A stretch of DNA of 64,000 bases from Dactylorhiza incarnata (lineage: Eukaryota; Streptophyta; Magnoliopsida; Asparagales; Orchidaceae), in contig JAWHQI010000719.1 of NCBI GenBank assembly GCA_033032865.1, forward strand, positions 124,001-188,000, in the 5' to 3' direction. Each line of letters begins with the position of its first letter. The stretch's first letter is position 1. The notes below the pieces were generated by a model. It did no database searches. It was not told where the DNA came from and saw only the letters and a program-made list of their open reading frames with translations. Position numbers and translations under genes: made by a program. Positions 23,901 through 35,900 of the stretch are shown here, piece after piece.

Positions 23901-26900
23901 TTCTTACGGCGGCGTATCTTATTAATCGCCTGCCGACTCGTGTCCTCGGTTACAAATCCCCTCTTGCGGCTCTTTCCGTCTCTCCCACACAACTCCTTCC
24001 TCGTATTTTTGGGTGTGTGTGTTTTGTCCATGTTCGCCCCACGTCAAAACTTGACCCTCGTGCCATCAAGTGTATTTTTATTGGGTATTCGCCTACCCAG
24101 AAAGGATATAAATGTTTCCATCCTGCTTCCCGGAAAATATTCGTTACTATGGATGTCACGTTTCGGGAGTCTGAGTCCTTCTACGAGCCCTCACTTCAGG
24201 GGGAGACTTGCCCAATGGAAGTGAGCTCTCTTCCCCTACCTATTCCTCCCTCATATCTTCCTACTCCTGTGCCTATGCCTGCTATGTCTACATCCTTGCC
24301 TACTCCTGTGGCCGCTCCTCCTTTACAGGTGTATACTCGGCGAAAGAGGGGTCAAGGTACATCGACATCTCTCAGGCTACCCGCTCCAACATCTGATCCT
24401 TCTTTGGGGACTCAAGGTAACTGTATCTCCACCCAACATCCGATGTCCCACTTTGTGTCCCATAACTCATTATCCCCCTCACATAAACTCTTTATTGCCT
24501 CCCTCTCCTCTATTTCTATTCCCTCTACTTGGCAGGATGCTATCACTAACCAAAAGTGGCAAGAGGCTATGCTTGAGGAGATGGGGGCTCTGGAGAAGAA
24601 CTGCACATGGGACTTGGTCTCGTTGCCACCTGGCAAGACTGTGGTGGGGTGTAAGTGGGTGTTCTCCATCAAACAGAATTCTCAAGGGGTTGTTGAGCGA
24701 TACAAGGCTCGCCTGGTGGCTAGGGGCTACACTTAGACTATGGGGATTGACTATCAAGAAACCTTTGCTCCTGTGGCGAAGATGAATTCTATACGAGTGT
24801 TGCTCTCGTGTGCTGCCTGCAAAGGGTGGCCTTTGACTCAGTTAGATGTGAAAAATGTCTTCCTCCATGGAGACTTGGAAGAAGAGGTCTACATGTCGTT
24901 ACCGCCTGGTCTTACCATAGCCGGATCTGGTGGAAAGGTATGCAGGTTGAAGAAAGCCTTATATGGCTTAAAACAGTCTCCTCGGGCATGGTTTGGGAGA
25001 TTTCACAGAGCTATGATTGCGTTTGGATATTCCCAGAGCAATGCCGATCATACTTTATTTGTAAGGCACAAACATGGAAGACTCACTGTCCTTATTGTTT
25101 ATGTGGATGATATCATTATCACGGGTGATGACACTGAAGAAATTCAAAACCTGAAACAGAGGTTGGCAAAGGAATTTGAAGTAAAAGACCTGGGAAATCT
25201 CAAATACTTCCTGGGAATTGAGGTTGCTCGATCAAATCATGGCATATTCATATCTCAGAGAAAGTACATTCTTGACCTGCTCCAATCATGTGGGATGAGT
25301 GGGTGTAGACCCGCTGATACCCCAATTGAAGTCAATCACAGATTGGGTAAAGATGATGGGGAATTGGTAGATGATATCACTGGGTTTCAACGATTGGCAG
25401 GGCGCCTTATCTATCTATCTCATACTCGCCCGGATATTTCATATGCAGTTGGTGTTATTAGTCAGTTCATGCATTCACCTCGAACCCGTCACCTAGAAGC
25501 TGCTCATCGAATCCTCCGGTATCTCAAGTCCTCTCCTGGAAAAGGTATCCTATTCTCCCCGGGAAAAGAGTTGACCGTGGAAGTCTATACAGATGCTGAT
25601 TGGGCCGGCTCAGTTGACGACAGGAGGTCCACCTCTGGGTACTGTTCTTTAGTTGGTGGTAATTTGGTAACGTGGAGGAGTAAAAAACAACATGTCGTTG
25701 CCAGGTCTAGTGCTGAGGCAGAATTCAGGGCCATGGCTCATGGGATTTGCGAGGGACTGTGGATTAAGTCTCTCCTAAAAGATCTTGGCATGGAAAACAA
25801 GGATCCCGTGAGGCTTTACTGTGATAGCAAAGCCGCCATTAGCATTGCTCACAATCCTGTCCAACATGACCGCACTAAACATGTGGAGGTTGACCGTCAC
25901 TTCATCAAAGAGAATATAGAAAGAGGAGCTGTGAGCACACCTTTTGTTCCTTCAGATCAACAGTTAGCGGATGTTCTCACCAAGGGATTGAGTCAGAACG
26001 TGTTTGGAAAAATGATGTGCAAGCTGGGCATGCAAGATATCACACGCCCAACTTGAGGGGGAGTGTTGGAATATGCGTTGTTATGTCACATTTTCTTACC
26101 CTTGTATATCTCTCATATATATATAGGGGAGAGCCTCCTTTTCTTAATCATCCTAATATTTTGAATCTCAACAATCTGGAATGAAAAGTTGAACAAAATA
26201 TGGAATTAAAACTGAAATAAAATCATGAATTAAACCTGGATATTTGAATAAAATCTTGAGGGACCGGAAACTTCATGAAATCTGGAATAAAATCTGGAAT
26301 AAAATCTTGAATGAAACCTAGAAATCAAAAATCTAGTCGACGTCGAAGATTAAGAAGTGAGCTGCAAGTCTGGAAGATCCAGTCGTCGCCAGTTTCGTCG
26401 GTTTGGAAGAAGCTAGGGATCCAGCCTATAACATTCGCCTGGACGGAACGTCAGACGGACGATAAAATCTAGGGCTCTATCCATCCGCAACTCTCAAGGC
26501 AAATGGCAAATAGGCGATGAATGAAATATTGAAATAAATGCGGTTTATGTTTCCTATGTACGGTTTAATTTACCGAACCGCACACTGCCTACTAAATCAA
26601 TTTATGCAATTTACATAGACACAGCAGATGGCATAGTAGATTGGTAGGTACCGGAGCTGAGATCTAACATATAAAAAAATTACTTTGACACTTATACTTA
26701 TGGTGCGGTGCGGTGCGGTTTTCTCGGTTTTATGGAGTTATAAACCGCACCGCACCGACTGGGGGACGGTTTTGGCATACACAAAACCGAATTGTACCGC
26801 AACCGCGCGGTGCGGTTTGAAATGCGGTGCGGTTTGAAATGCGGTGCGGTGCGGTGCGGTTTGTCGGTTTGGTGCGGTTTTCAGTTTTCCTGCACATGCC

Positions 26901-29900
26901 TAGCGGAGAGCCAAAAGGATCTCCGCGGAGCAATGCAGTCGTTGAGTAGGCGTGTCATCGTTGATTCTACTGGGCCGAGAGTGCCATTGTACCCGTTGCA
27001 ATGCTGAAAAAACGATGGAAAATCAGGGAACACTGTCGGATCCTGCCGCGATGACGTTTGCCCGAGTGCTGCATTCCATAAGCGCATATCCAAATACCAC
27101 GACACGTGACCACGATATAGTGTGGCTTGACGCATGTATCGAGTCGTTCGGGCACAACGAATCACCTTGGCGGCATCAGCAATGCCGGAACGGGACGTGT
27201 ACAAGTCGTAAGTCATTTGAACAAGACCGACGTCGTGCGCGCTCTGTTCAAACAGCTGCACGGGATAGTTAAGGACGATGGGTGTCGGGATCAACTTCTC
27301 GGTTTTGGCCTCATCCATGACATGGAACGTGGCACCACAGCCGCCAGAGGTGTTCGACTTCTTGCACACGTATCGAGCACTGATAGAAAATGCAGTGGTG
27401 TCGATGCAATCAACAACTCGCGGGGCACTGAATTGCTTGCGGGAAAGAAAGCGACTTTGTTGCAAGATGGGCATGCATCCGCTGTCACATTGACGCCGTA
27501 TTGTCGTTCCGGATCAATCACGGACAACGGTTTCAACAAATACACATTCAGGTCAGGACGCTTGTTCCACAGTGGCACGGGCGGATCGATTCGGATAGGA
27601 GGGCGCATGCCATCCTCCTGAATTTTGTTCAACGTGCCAGATTGCTTGCCACAAATGCATGGCTCACTAGTGGGGCGGTCGAATGCTGGCGAATAGAATG
27701 GAGGCGTTTGCGTCAGTATCGATTCGGGTGGAATTTCAGGGCAGCGATGAACGAGGGTCTCAACTGATCGGTGTTTTCTCAATGTCCCGCAACAGAAGGT
27801 CAATACCATTCATTGCAATCAATGACGAACAGACAGACAATCTAGTGATTATAATCAAAATTAAGATTAATAGAAAGGAGGATAGTATACACAACGGATC
27901 CGGATCTCCTGGAGTTCATGCTGGAACTCCATGGTGGAGTTCCCCCATTAATAGCCAGATTGCTTGCCACAAATGCATGGCTGGGAACAGTTCTCCCAAT
28001 GTTTATGAGATAGTTTTTTGAATGGCTTTTTAATTTCATATTTTTGACACCATTCATCATTGTTAGTTTTGTTTTTAAGCATCATAACTATCTCATATAT
28101 GTTTTATATTATGAATATATATGTCCAGTAGAGGTGAATGAGAGCATCATTCATGATTACCAAGCATAGTGTCATTCATTGACTAACGGGGAAACCATTG
28201 GGTTCTCCACAGAGAACCACTGGATCTCTGTGGAGAACCGCTGGATCTCCGCGGAGAACCCCTGGATCTCCGCGTAGCCAGATTGCTTGCCACAAATGCA
28301 TGGCTGGGAACAGTTCTCCCAACGTTTATGAGATAGTTTTTTGAATGACTTTTTAATTTCATATTTTTGACACCATTCATCATTGTTAGTTTTGTTTTTA
28401 AGCATCATAACTATCTCATATATGTTTTATATTATGAATAGATATGTCCAGTAGAGGTGAATGAGAGCATCATTCATGATTACCAAGCATAGTGTCATTC
28501 ATTGACTAACGGGGAAACCATTGGGTTCTCCACAGAGAACCGCTGGATCTCCGCGGAGAACCGCTGGATCTCCGCGGAGATCTATTGGGTTCTCCGCGGA
28601 GAACCTTTGGATCTCTGAGGAGATCTTTTGGGTTCTCCGCGGAGACCTGGCTCCGCTCCTCGAAAATCCAATGGTCTCCGCGGAGAACCCAAGAGATCTC
28701 CGTGGAGATCCAAACGTTCTCTGCGGAGATCCAACGGTTCTCCCCAGAGAAGGGTTTAGGGTTCTCCGCGGAGATCCAAGGGTTCTCCGCAAAGAAGATA
28801 TACACTCTCCTTCCTTGGACAACACTACGTCGTAAATGGAAACCCTAAAAAAGATAATGGCGGAGAAGATGAATACCAAGCGTCGATGAATCTCGAGCCC
28901 CAGTATCTATTGTGCCGTGAGAATCCGGATGGGAGAACGCGCGCCGGAGAGTAGTTGGAATCTAGCCGGAGTCGATGGGGGAGGCGGCGCCGAAAGGAAT
29001 CCTAGCGATGCGATGCGATGCGAGAGAGAGAGAGAGCGAGTGAGTGCGAGAGAGAGAGAGTGCGGGAGAGAAACTGAACGGGCGCGGGATTGATGGGATA
29101 GGGATTTCATTGTTTTATATTTTTAATTTTTATTATGAAAATTTTATTAATATTCAGTCATATTCAGTCGACCAGAGTGAGGCCCGACCGGGGGGGCATC
29201 TAAAGGGCATATATAATAATATACCCCTCTTGAGAATCAACATTGTCCTCAGGATCGAGTGAGGAAGATCATGTCGGATGCAATGCATCAATGCGATAGA
29301 AAAAAGAAAGGTGGGACTGCTTCAGCATGAGTCGTCACGAACACAACGTTATGGGGAACGAATTTGTCCTGATGCATAACAATTGGGGGGGGGGGGGATA
29401 ATTTGGACGATGAGCAATGGATGTCGTTGAAGTACACTGTTGGTGTCGATAATGGATTGGGTTGCCATGAGGGAACTCTGTCATGGTTGGCCAATGGACT
29501 CGAAAAAAGAAAGGTGGGACTGCTTCGCTAGGATTAGCCATGAGTACAATGGCGTGATGGATGAATTTATCTGGATCGGTAACAATGAGAAGTGGATATC
29601 ATCAAAGCAAAATGATGGCGTCGATGGTGGATTGGGGCTGGGATGGGGAAAGTTTATCATGGTTGGTCAATGGGTTAAAAATAAAATGGTGCAGAAATGA
29701 AATATCGATACGATAAAGGAAAAATTTGAAGAATGTGATTAACAGTGAATTACGAGCAGCAGAGGAGGACAGAGAATGGTCTGTGGTAGAAAATAATTTG
29801 GAATGTGATAGCGAAACGAGTGGGGGGGAGACTAAGTGAACTCGAGTCTACAGTCATGTTGGGTGTGGCTGGGTCGGTTATTACAAGAAAGAGAGGAAAG

Positions 29901-32900
29901 TGGGCAAGGTGTGCTTGAGGTTGTTGTGTACTGCGGATGTGTGTACTTGGTGCCGATACGAAAGGAGGATTTGGCGTGTGGAAGGCCAAAGTTGGGTCTG
30001 TTTGTTAGCGTGGGCAGGAATGGTGTCATAGTTGGTAGTTTGATGGAAAGCTGAAGGATTGGGGAGGGGGAAAATGATGAAAAAAAATAAAAATGGAACT
30101 ATTAATGGGGGAGACATGGGATCTGGGAAGTGACGATTTGACAAGTTAACAACATCGGGCTAGGGACTCGCGGGGTTTCCCAAAAGTCGCCCAAGCCGTT
30201 TTGTTGAGGGAATCAACACAAAAATAGTTGGGGAAGTAAAGGTTTGTTGCACGTCGATATTTACGAATTTTGGCTTTCACAAAGTCGCCAAAGATGTAGG
30301 AGAAGATAGTTGCAAAACTGATGCTGGGGAGTGCAGGACAGGTGGGAAGGGAGGAGCTGGGATTGTCGGGTTGACTGGAGAAGGTGAAGGAAACGAGGAT
30401 TGCAATAGTGAGTCAATGGGGAACCTCGACAGGTTTGCAAAAGTTGGGAAGGGAAGGTGTGTGGGTGTCGATATCATGAGAGATGCAGAGGAGGGTGGAG
30501 TCATTGTTGGGATGATGAAGGTGAAGGAAGAGGTCTGGAGTGGAAGCAGTGAAGGAAATAATGAGGAAGGAAGAAGTAGCATGCAGGTCGTCGGACTGGA
30601 GGGTGAAGCTCGAGCTTATGTTGGAAGTCGATGCCTAGAAGTGGAGATGTTGTGGATGGTTGTTGTCGATCCTGAAGGAGGTGTTTAAGTTCGACAAGGT
30701 GAGCATCGATCCGATCACAGGTAGCCCTGAAGGAGGCCACTGTTGTGATCATCTCACTAAAGGGGCAAGGGAGTGAGAATTGTTGGACCCCAACGATCAC
30801 GAAATACAGCGAGCATTTACGGCAGATCGGGCAAATTGATACATAAAGAAGAGAAGGGCAAAGAAATTACACAAAAAAGGAACACTAACACTTCAAGGGA
30901 CATACTCTCATCAAATATACAATTGAGAGTTGGCTTCCTTGCCCAGAACAAGGTCTAATCCAAAATACAAACTATTTCTATTACAACTCATTCCTTAAAT
31001 AAACTCTTTAGGAACTCAAAAATCAAAATAGGAATTAACAGTAGTTATTTAGGGTTATTTACCAGGACCTCCCCTCAAAGTTTGCATAATTACAGCTTGC
31101 ACCCCTCTAACTTTCAAAATTACAATTACCCCCGTCAATGTTTACATTTCATAACATCCATGCACAAAAAGACCCCCCTTGAAGATTTACACCAAGGGGG
31201 CACTTTTGTGCATGGATGCTGTGAAATGTAAACATTGAGATTTGAGGGGAGGTTTTTGTAATTTCGAAAGTTTGAGGGATGCATGCTGTAATGACGCAAA
31301 CTTCGAGGGGAAGTCCTGGTAAATAACCCTAATTATTTAATATATAAAAGAACTCAATACTATTGGTAGGATCACCACTATGCCAAGATGGCAAACTTCA
31401 AGGATTGATCTTAACAATAAGTCCATAAGGTACAGGGAAAAAAATATGAATTTAAGGTTCCCCAAGACACACATCTCAAAAATCAGATAGGAGTATACTC
31501 ACATCAGATGGGAGAGTTCCCATGGAAATGGGCTAGATGTGTTCAAGGTCGCCATAGTGACCACAAAAGTGAGGTCCATCTCATTATCAATTTTATGTAG
31601 AATAATAGCATCAGATATGTATTGGTAGGATCATCACTATACCAAGGTGGCCACTTCGAGGATTGATCCTGACAATAAATTCATAGAGCAGAGGGGGGAA
31701 ATATGAATTAGAGGCTCCACAAGTCATATCTCGGAAATCAGATAAGAATAGACTCACATCAGATGGAAGAGTTTGAGTGGGAAATGGGCTAGATGTGGTT
31801 AAGGATACCATAGTGAATACGAGAGTGTGGTCCATCTCATGCTTGATTTCATGTCGACTAATAACATGAAGATATTTTTGGTCTGCTGGGACAAATGAAT
31901 TCTTGTATTACTTAGGTGCAGCTCACTTAGGTCTAGCAAGATTTAAGAGCACGTACTTGAATGAACGCGGTGGGTGATGCCCTGATCACATAACCATGGT
32001 CTACCCAAAAATATATGGGCAACATTCAAGAGGAGAGCATCACAATGAACTCTGTCAGTGCAACAACCTAATTGCAATGGTACTAGGAAACATTTGGTGA
32101 ACAAAACTGAGGTCACACCAATCCAAGAAACCTTCTACCGTTGTGAATGAGTCCCGGGAATGACCTTCATCCTCACCTATGCAGTAGCGGAGTCAACGTT
32201 CATGTAGTTTCCACAGTAAATGAGCAATCAACATGACTTATCCCTGGCTTCACACAAGTGAGGAAGATAGATGTACACTTCCAATCCAAATCGGGTTGCG
32301 AAGTAGCCAGCACATCGGAAAACAGAAAGATGTGCAACATCTACTACATCATCGGCCTCAATGTCCTCCTCACAGGGACCGACCTCCTTATCCTCAACTA
32401 CATTAGGTGGTTCATGGCCCACAATAATAATTTGGAGGTGAACTGTTAGTGTTGTGTTTTCTTACTGGTTGCGGTTTTTTTCAGTTTACTTGAATCAAAC
32501 ACGGTTGGTTCTACTACATATTTCTTGTTTTACAAAAAAAAATGATGTTTTCAAAATTAGTGAAAACGTCAATTAAGGTTTTCAATAATTTCAGGAAGCA
32601 TGACCATTACATGTTTCTTGTTTTACAAAAAAAATGATGTTTTCAAAATTAGTGAAAACGTCTATTAAGGTGTTCAAAAATTTCAGGAAGCATGACCATA
32701 ATTTTCAGATGCAGAAAAAAAAAACAGAAAACAGGTCACAAAACATGTTTCCTCACCTGTCCCGGGAGATACAGACTTAAAATTTCTATCAACAAAATCT
32801 ATTTTCTTCATAAATGTAGAAGATGAGAATAATTTAACAGATAAGCACCTTTACAAGATGCCCGCAAGATTCCACCATAGAAGTTTTAAGGGGATATTCT

Positions 32901-35900
32901 ACCAGCTAGAAAATGAAGAAAATGAGCATTAGTGTTCATCCAATGAAAAAATGTGAAAGAAAACAGACGAACTAATTTTGAAAACAATAAAACTTACAAT
33001 AAAGCAATTTTCTCCTACCAAGGGACACTTTGCAAGTTGTTCCATTAAAATACTATAATCGACAGCAGTATATGGTGGCGTAACACTAACATAGTCAAAT
33101 GGTCCATCTTTATCTACATATATAAATAATCAAAAGAAATGAAAACATGAAGTTTCCAACAATATCCTCAGTAGTACACTACAAAAAAGTAACCAACAAA
33201 AAGTAAAGTTACAGCAAAAAAGTTTACTTGAAATAATATTAAACTTTTTATACAAAAACTACAAATAAAAACCACTGCAATAACTATAAATACTCAGGCA
33301 GCTTCCCTCACCCTTTAACATCCTCTAATATAATGGCCAGCATCCATCAGTCTGTAAAATTATTCAGTTGATATTCACCACCAATCTCTCCATCTACAAC
33401 ATCAAACTTAAGTTCTGGTTGGGAAAATGTGGCATTTGAGCCATGCTGGTGCGAAATATTGGTAGTAAAAGCAGCTTGGAATTTCGTGACAGTTTTTTTG
33501 ACCAAAATTTCACTTTCTAGGGTCTAGGCATCGATGACCGCTAACGCTTGATCACATTTGCATGATTGTGGTAGCGTTTTGGCGAACGTTGTTTTGGAAA
33601 TAGTGTTCGTTCACAGCCACGAACACTCTCTCATCGCTCTCCCAAACAGGGTCTTAGGATCCTTTGTTTACTCAAAGGCCAACTTATCAGTACAAGAAGT
33701 ATGGCCTCAAGCAGCAAACTCCAGAAAGCCAACGTTTCATGCACATTCATATAAAAAATTGATGTGAGGGGCTGTACAATTAATAGTGTACTAATTCCTA
33801 TTTCTTGTAACTTGGCATTAAGATCATGAAATACTTTTCATAATCAGGAAACACAACGCTCGCCCATACAGATGGTATATATGCCAACTATTTGTTGGTA
33901 AAGTGAAATATATAATTACCTGAAGAGACTACCGCGCGGTCTAGGAAATTTTCTACTCGGACCGTGTGAATGACAGAATTATCAAGAAATCCCGTCCATT
34001 CTAAATTTGGCCTCAAGACTTCAGAGACGACCCAAGGATCCATCTCAACAAAGTGCGCCTGGAAAAATAATGCAAGGAACAAAATTTAGAAGTAAGTGCT
34101 AAGAACGTGAGTAATTAATTTTTCAACAAACAAAGATGGGGAGGAAAAAACCTTCAGAGACCAAACAGTAAGTATATGCAATCAAATACTTGCCACTCGT
34201 CCTATCAACCCATTTATTCCTAAATGACATGAATTTTCACTACCAAATATTTCATTATGGCATTAATGTCTATAACCATAGTGTCGGGGATCGGCCACAG
34301 GATCGTTGCCGGACTTCGGCCTACCACTCGGCGGGCCCCGCATTTGTGTAATCACACAGGAGGCGTTAATCGGATCGTAGATCCGACACCACGAGCGCGT
34401 CTGGAGCGCCATTTCTACATTTCTATGTAAAAATTTTTTTGAACATTTTAATGTTATTTGGGCATATGGCGTAGCGGCCAATCATAGATAGCTTCCCCTT
34501 TCGCTATAAATAAGAGGGAGGGCTGTCATTTTGAGGCATTGTTTGCCTTGTGAGGGATTCCAGAGCCAGCAATCAAATCGCGGTGCGACGCCGCAAGATC
34601 CCGGGGTGCGACGTCTTGGCTAATTATTCCAATTTTCATTTCTTTGTTTTCTTTTCCCGCAAGTCTCCTCTGCCGCATACTATTTCCACGACCTAATTCA
34701 CGAACCGCCCATCTCCCATGATTTTCTTCAAACCGACGCTCCCTCTCTGCCTGTTGCGACAACTCCCGAGCGTCATCCTTCCCGATCCCGCTCCAAGCAG
34801 CAGCACATCGACGCCTCTTCCCCCCAGCCAACTGAACCCTTCCCATTTTTGATTCCTACGCTGGGATTTCTCCTGAGAGCAGCGACCCTTTGTTCCACAA
34901 TAGCCTGAACCAACGTCTCCTCTCCAATATTCACCCGTAAGCTCGACCTCCAGGGCTAGCGGTAGCCTAAATCCTTCATCTCCCGCCTCTCCACCTGTAT
35001 CCTGACGCAAGCTTCGCAACAACCGGCTATCCCCTTCCCCATCTCCCTCTACAGCAGCCTCCTACCGCACACTCCCCTCCTATTTGCGTCCCAATTGTGC
35101 TGCCACTGCCGAAGACCACATTCCAACAGTCCTACGTCACTCCTTCCCCGGATCTTTGTGAGTATATCTTGTATTATGTTTTTCTTCTTATTTATTGAAT
35201 ACTAGATGAATGTCGCATAGTTGTTTGGGAATGTTATTTTGTTTGCATAATTGATTTCATTTTCATATCTTCCTATAAAAATCCATTTGTGCAAGTGTAG
35301 TTTTAAGCCTTCGTTCGAAGGAGAACGTGACTTTGCTCGTGTGGTTGAAAATTCTTGCGAACATTGTGTTTGATTGTTAAACTAATATAATCCTATTGGC
35401 TAAAATCTCCTTCTTGATTAAAACACACCATACATGCATAATATAGCTAGGTTGTTTGAATTGACCCATACAAGACCTATTTGTCATAGGTTTGAGAAAA
35501 ATGTAGTCGAAACAGAGATTTTGATAAGCCATCTTCAAGGAAACTTGGTTCTCTTGCCACAATTACCATTGAAAATTGTTGAAGATATTAGATTGTCATT
35601 TGAATTTACAAGCAAACAATTTCCATTGAGGTTAAGCTTCGCACTGCCGATTAATAAATCACAAGGCCAAACAATAGAAAATGTCGGGATATATCTACCA
35701 AATAATGTGTCCAGTCATGGTCAGGTGTATGCGGCTTAATCGTGAGATGTATCACGCGAAAAAACAAAAATTATGATACAGAAGGGTATGATAGATGGTC
35801 ATGAAAGCATTTATACAATGAACGTTGTTTATAAAGAAATATTTGTGCAACTTAGATAACAACATACAATTTAGCTCTGAGGTGTGTCCTTAAATACATT

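Larger units (their letters stand above)
21123..26173 (+). mobile_element. Ty1/copia retrotransposon A, nearly intact and young
   Basis: Complete element of 5051 bp with 110-bp LTRs differing at one base, target duplication ATCTG (21118-21122, 26174-26178), primer-binding site TGGTATCAGAGC directly after the 5' LTR (initiator Met-tRNA type), and polypurine tract TTGAGGGGGAG before the 3' LTR. Near-identical LTRs mean a recent insertion. It is antisense to the host gene and sits inside a hAT. Confidence 0.95.
20775..26902. mobile_element. Non-autonomous hAT element, split by copia A
   Basis: Ends TAGGCCTGCG and CATGCCTA are inverted; GCGGAGAG flanks both sides (20767-20774 and 26903-26910), an exact 8-bp target duplication. 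Without the copia insertion it is about 1.07 kb and has no transposase. Both subterminal zones are packed with GGTGCGGTTTGG-type direct and inverted words (20785-20935, 26700-26885), probably transposase-binding repeats. It inserted into a CTCCGCGGAG repeat between the two coding parts of the PMD-ULP1 element. Confidence 0.85.

Noticed and set aside
29440..30688. Several plus-strand frames rich in Gly/Val/Met
   Set aside because: Antisense of the degraded gypsy fragment F; no recognisable product.
32850..34058. Exons 5-7 of the RsmD-like gene as a gene fragment captured by a transposon
   Set aside because: The exons before and after, on both sides of the large introns, join in exact phase with no missing residues, which a captured fragment would not explain.
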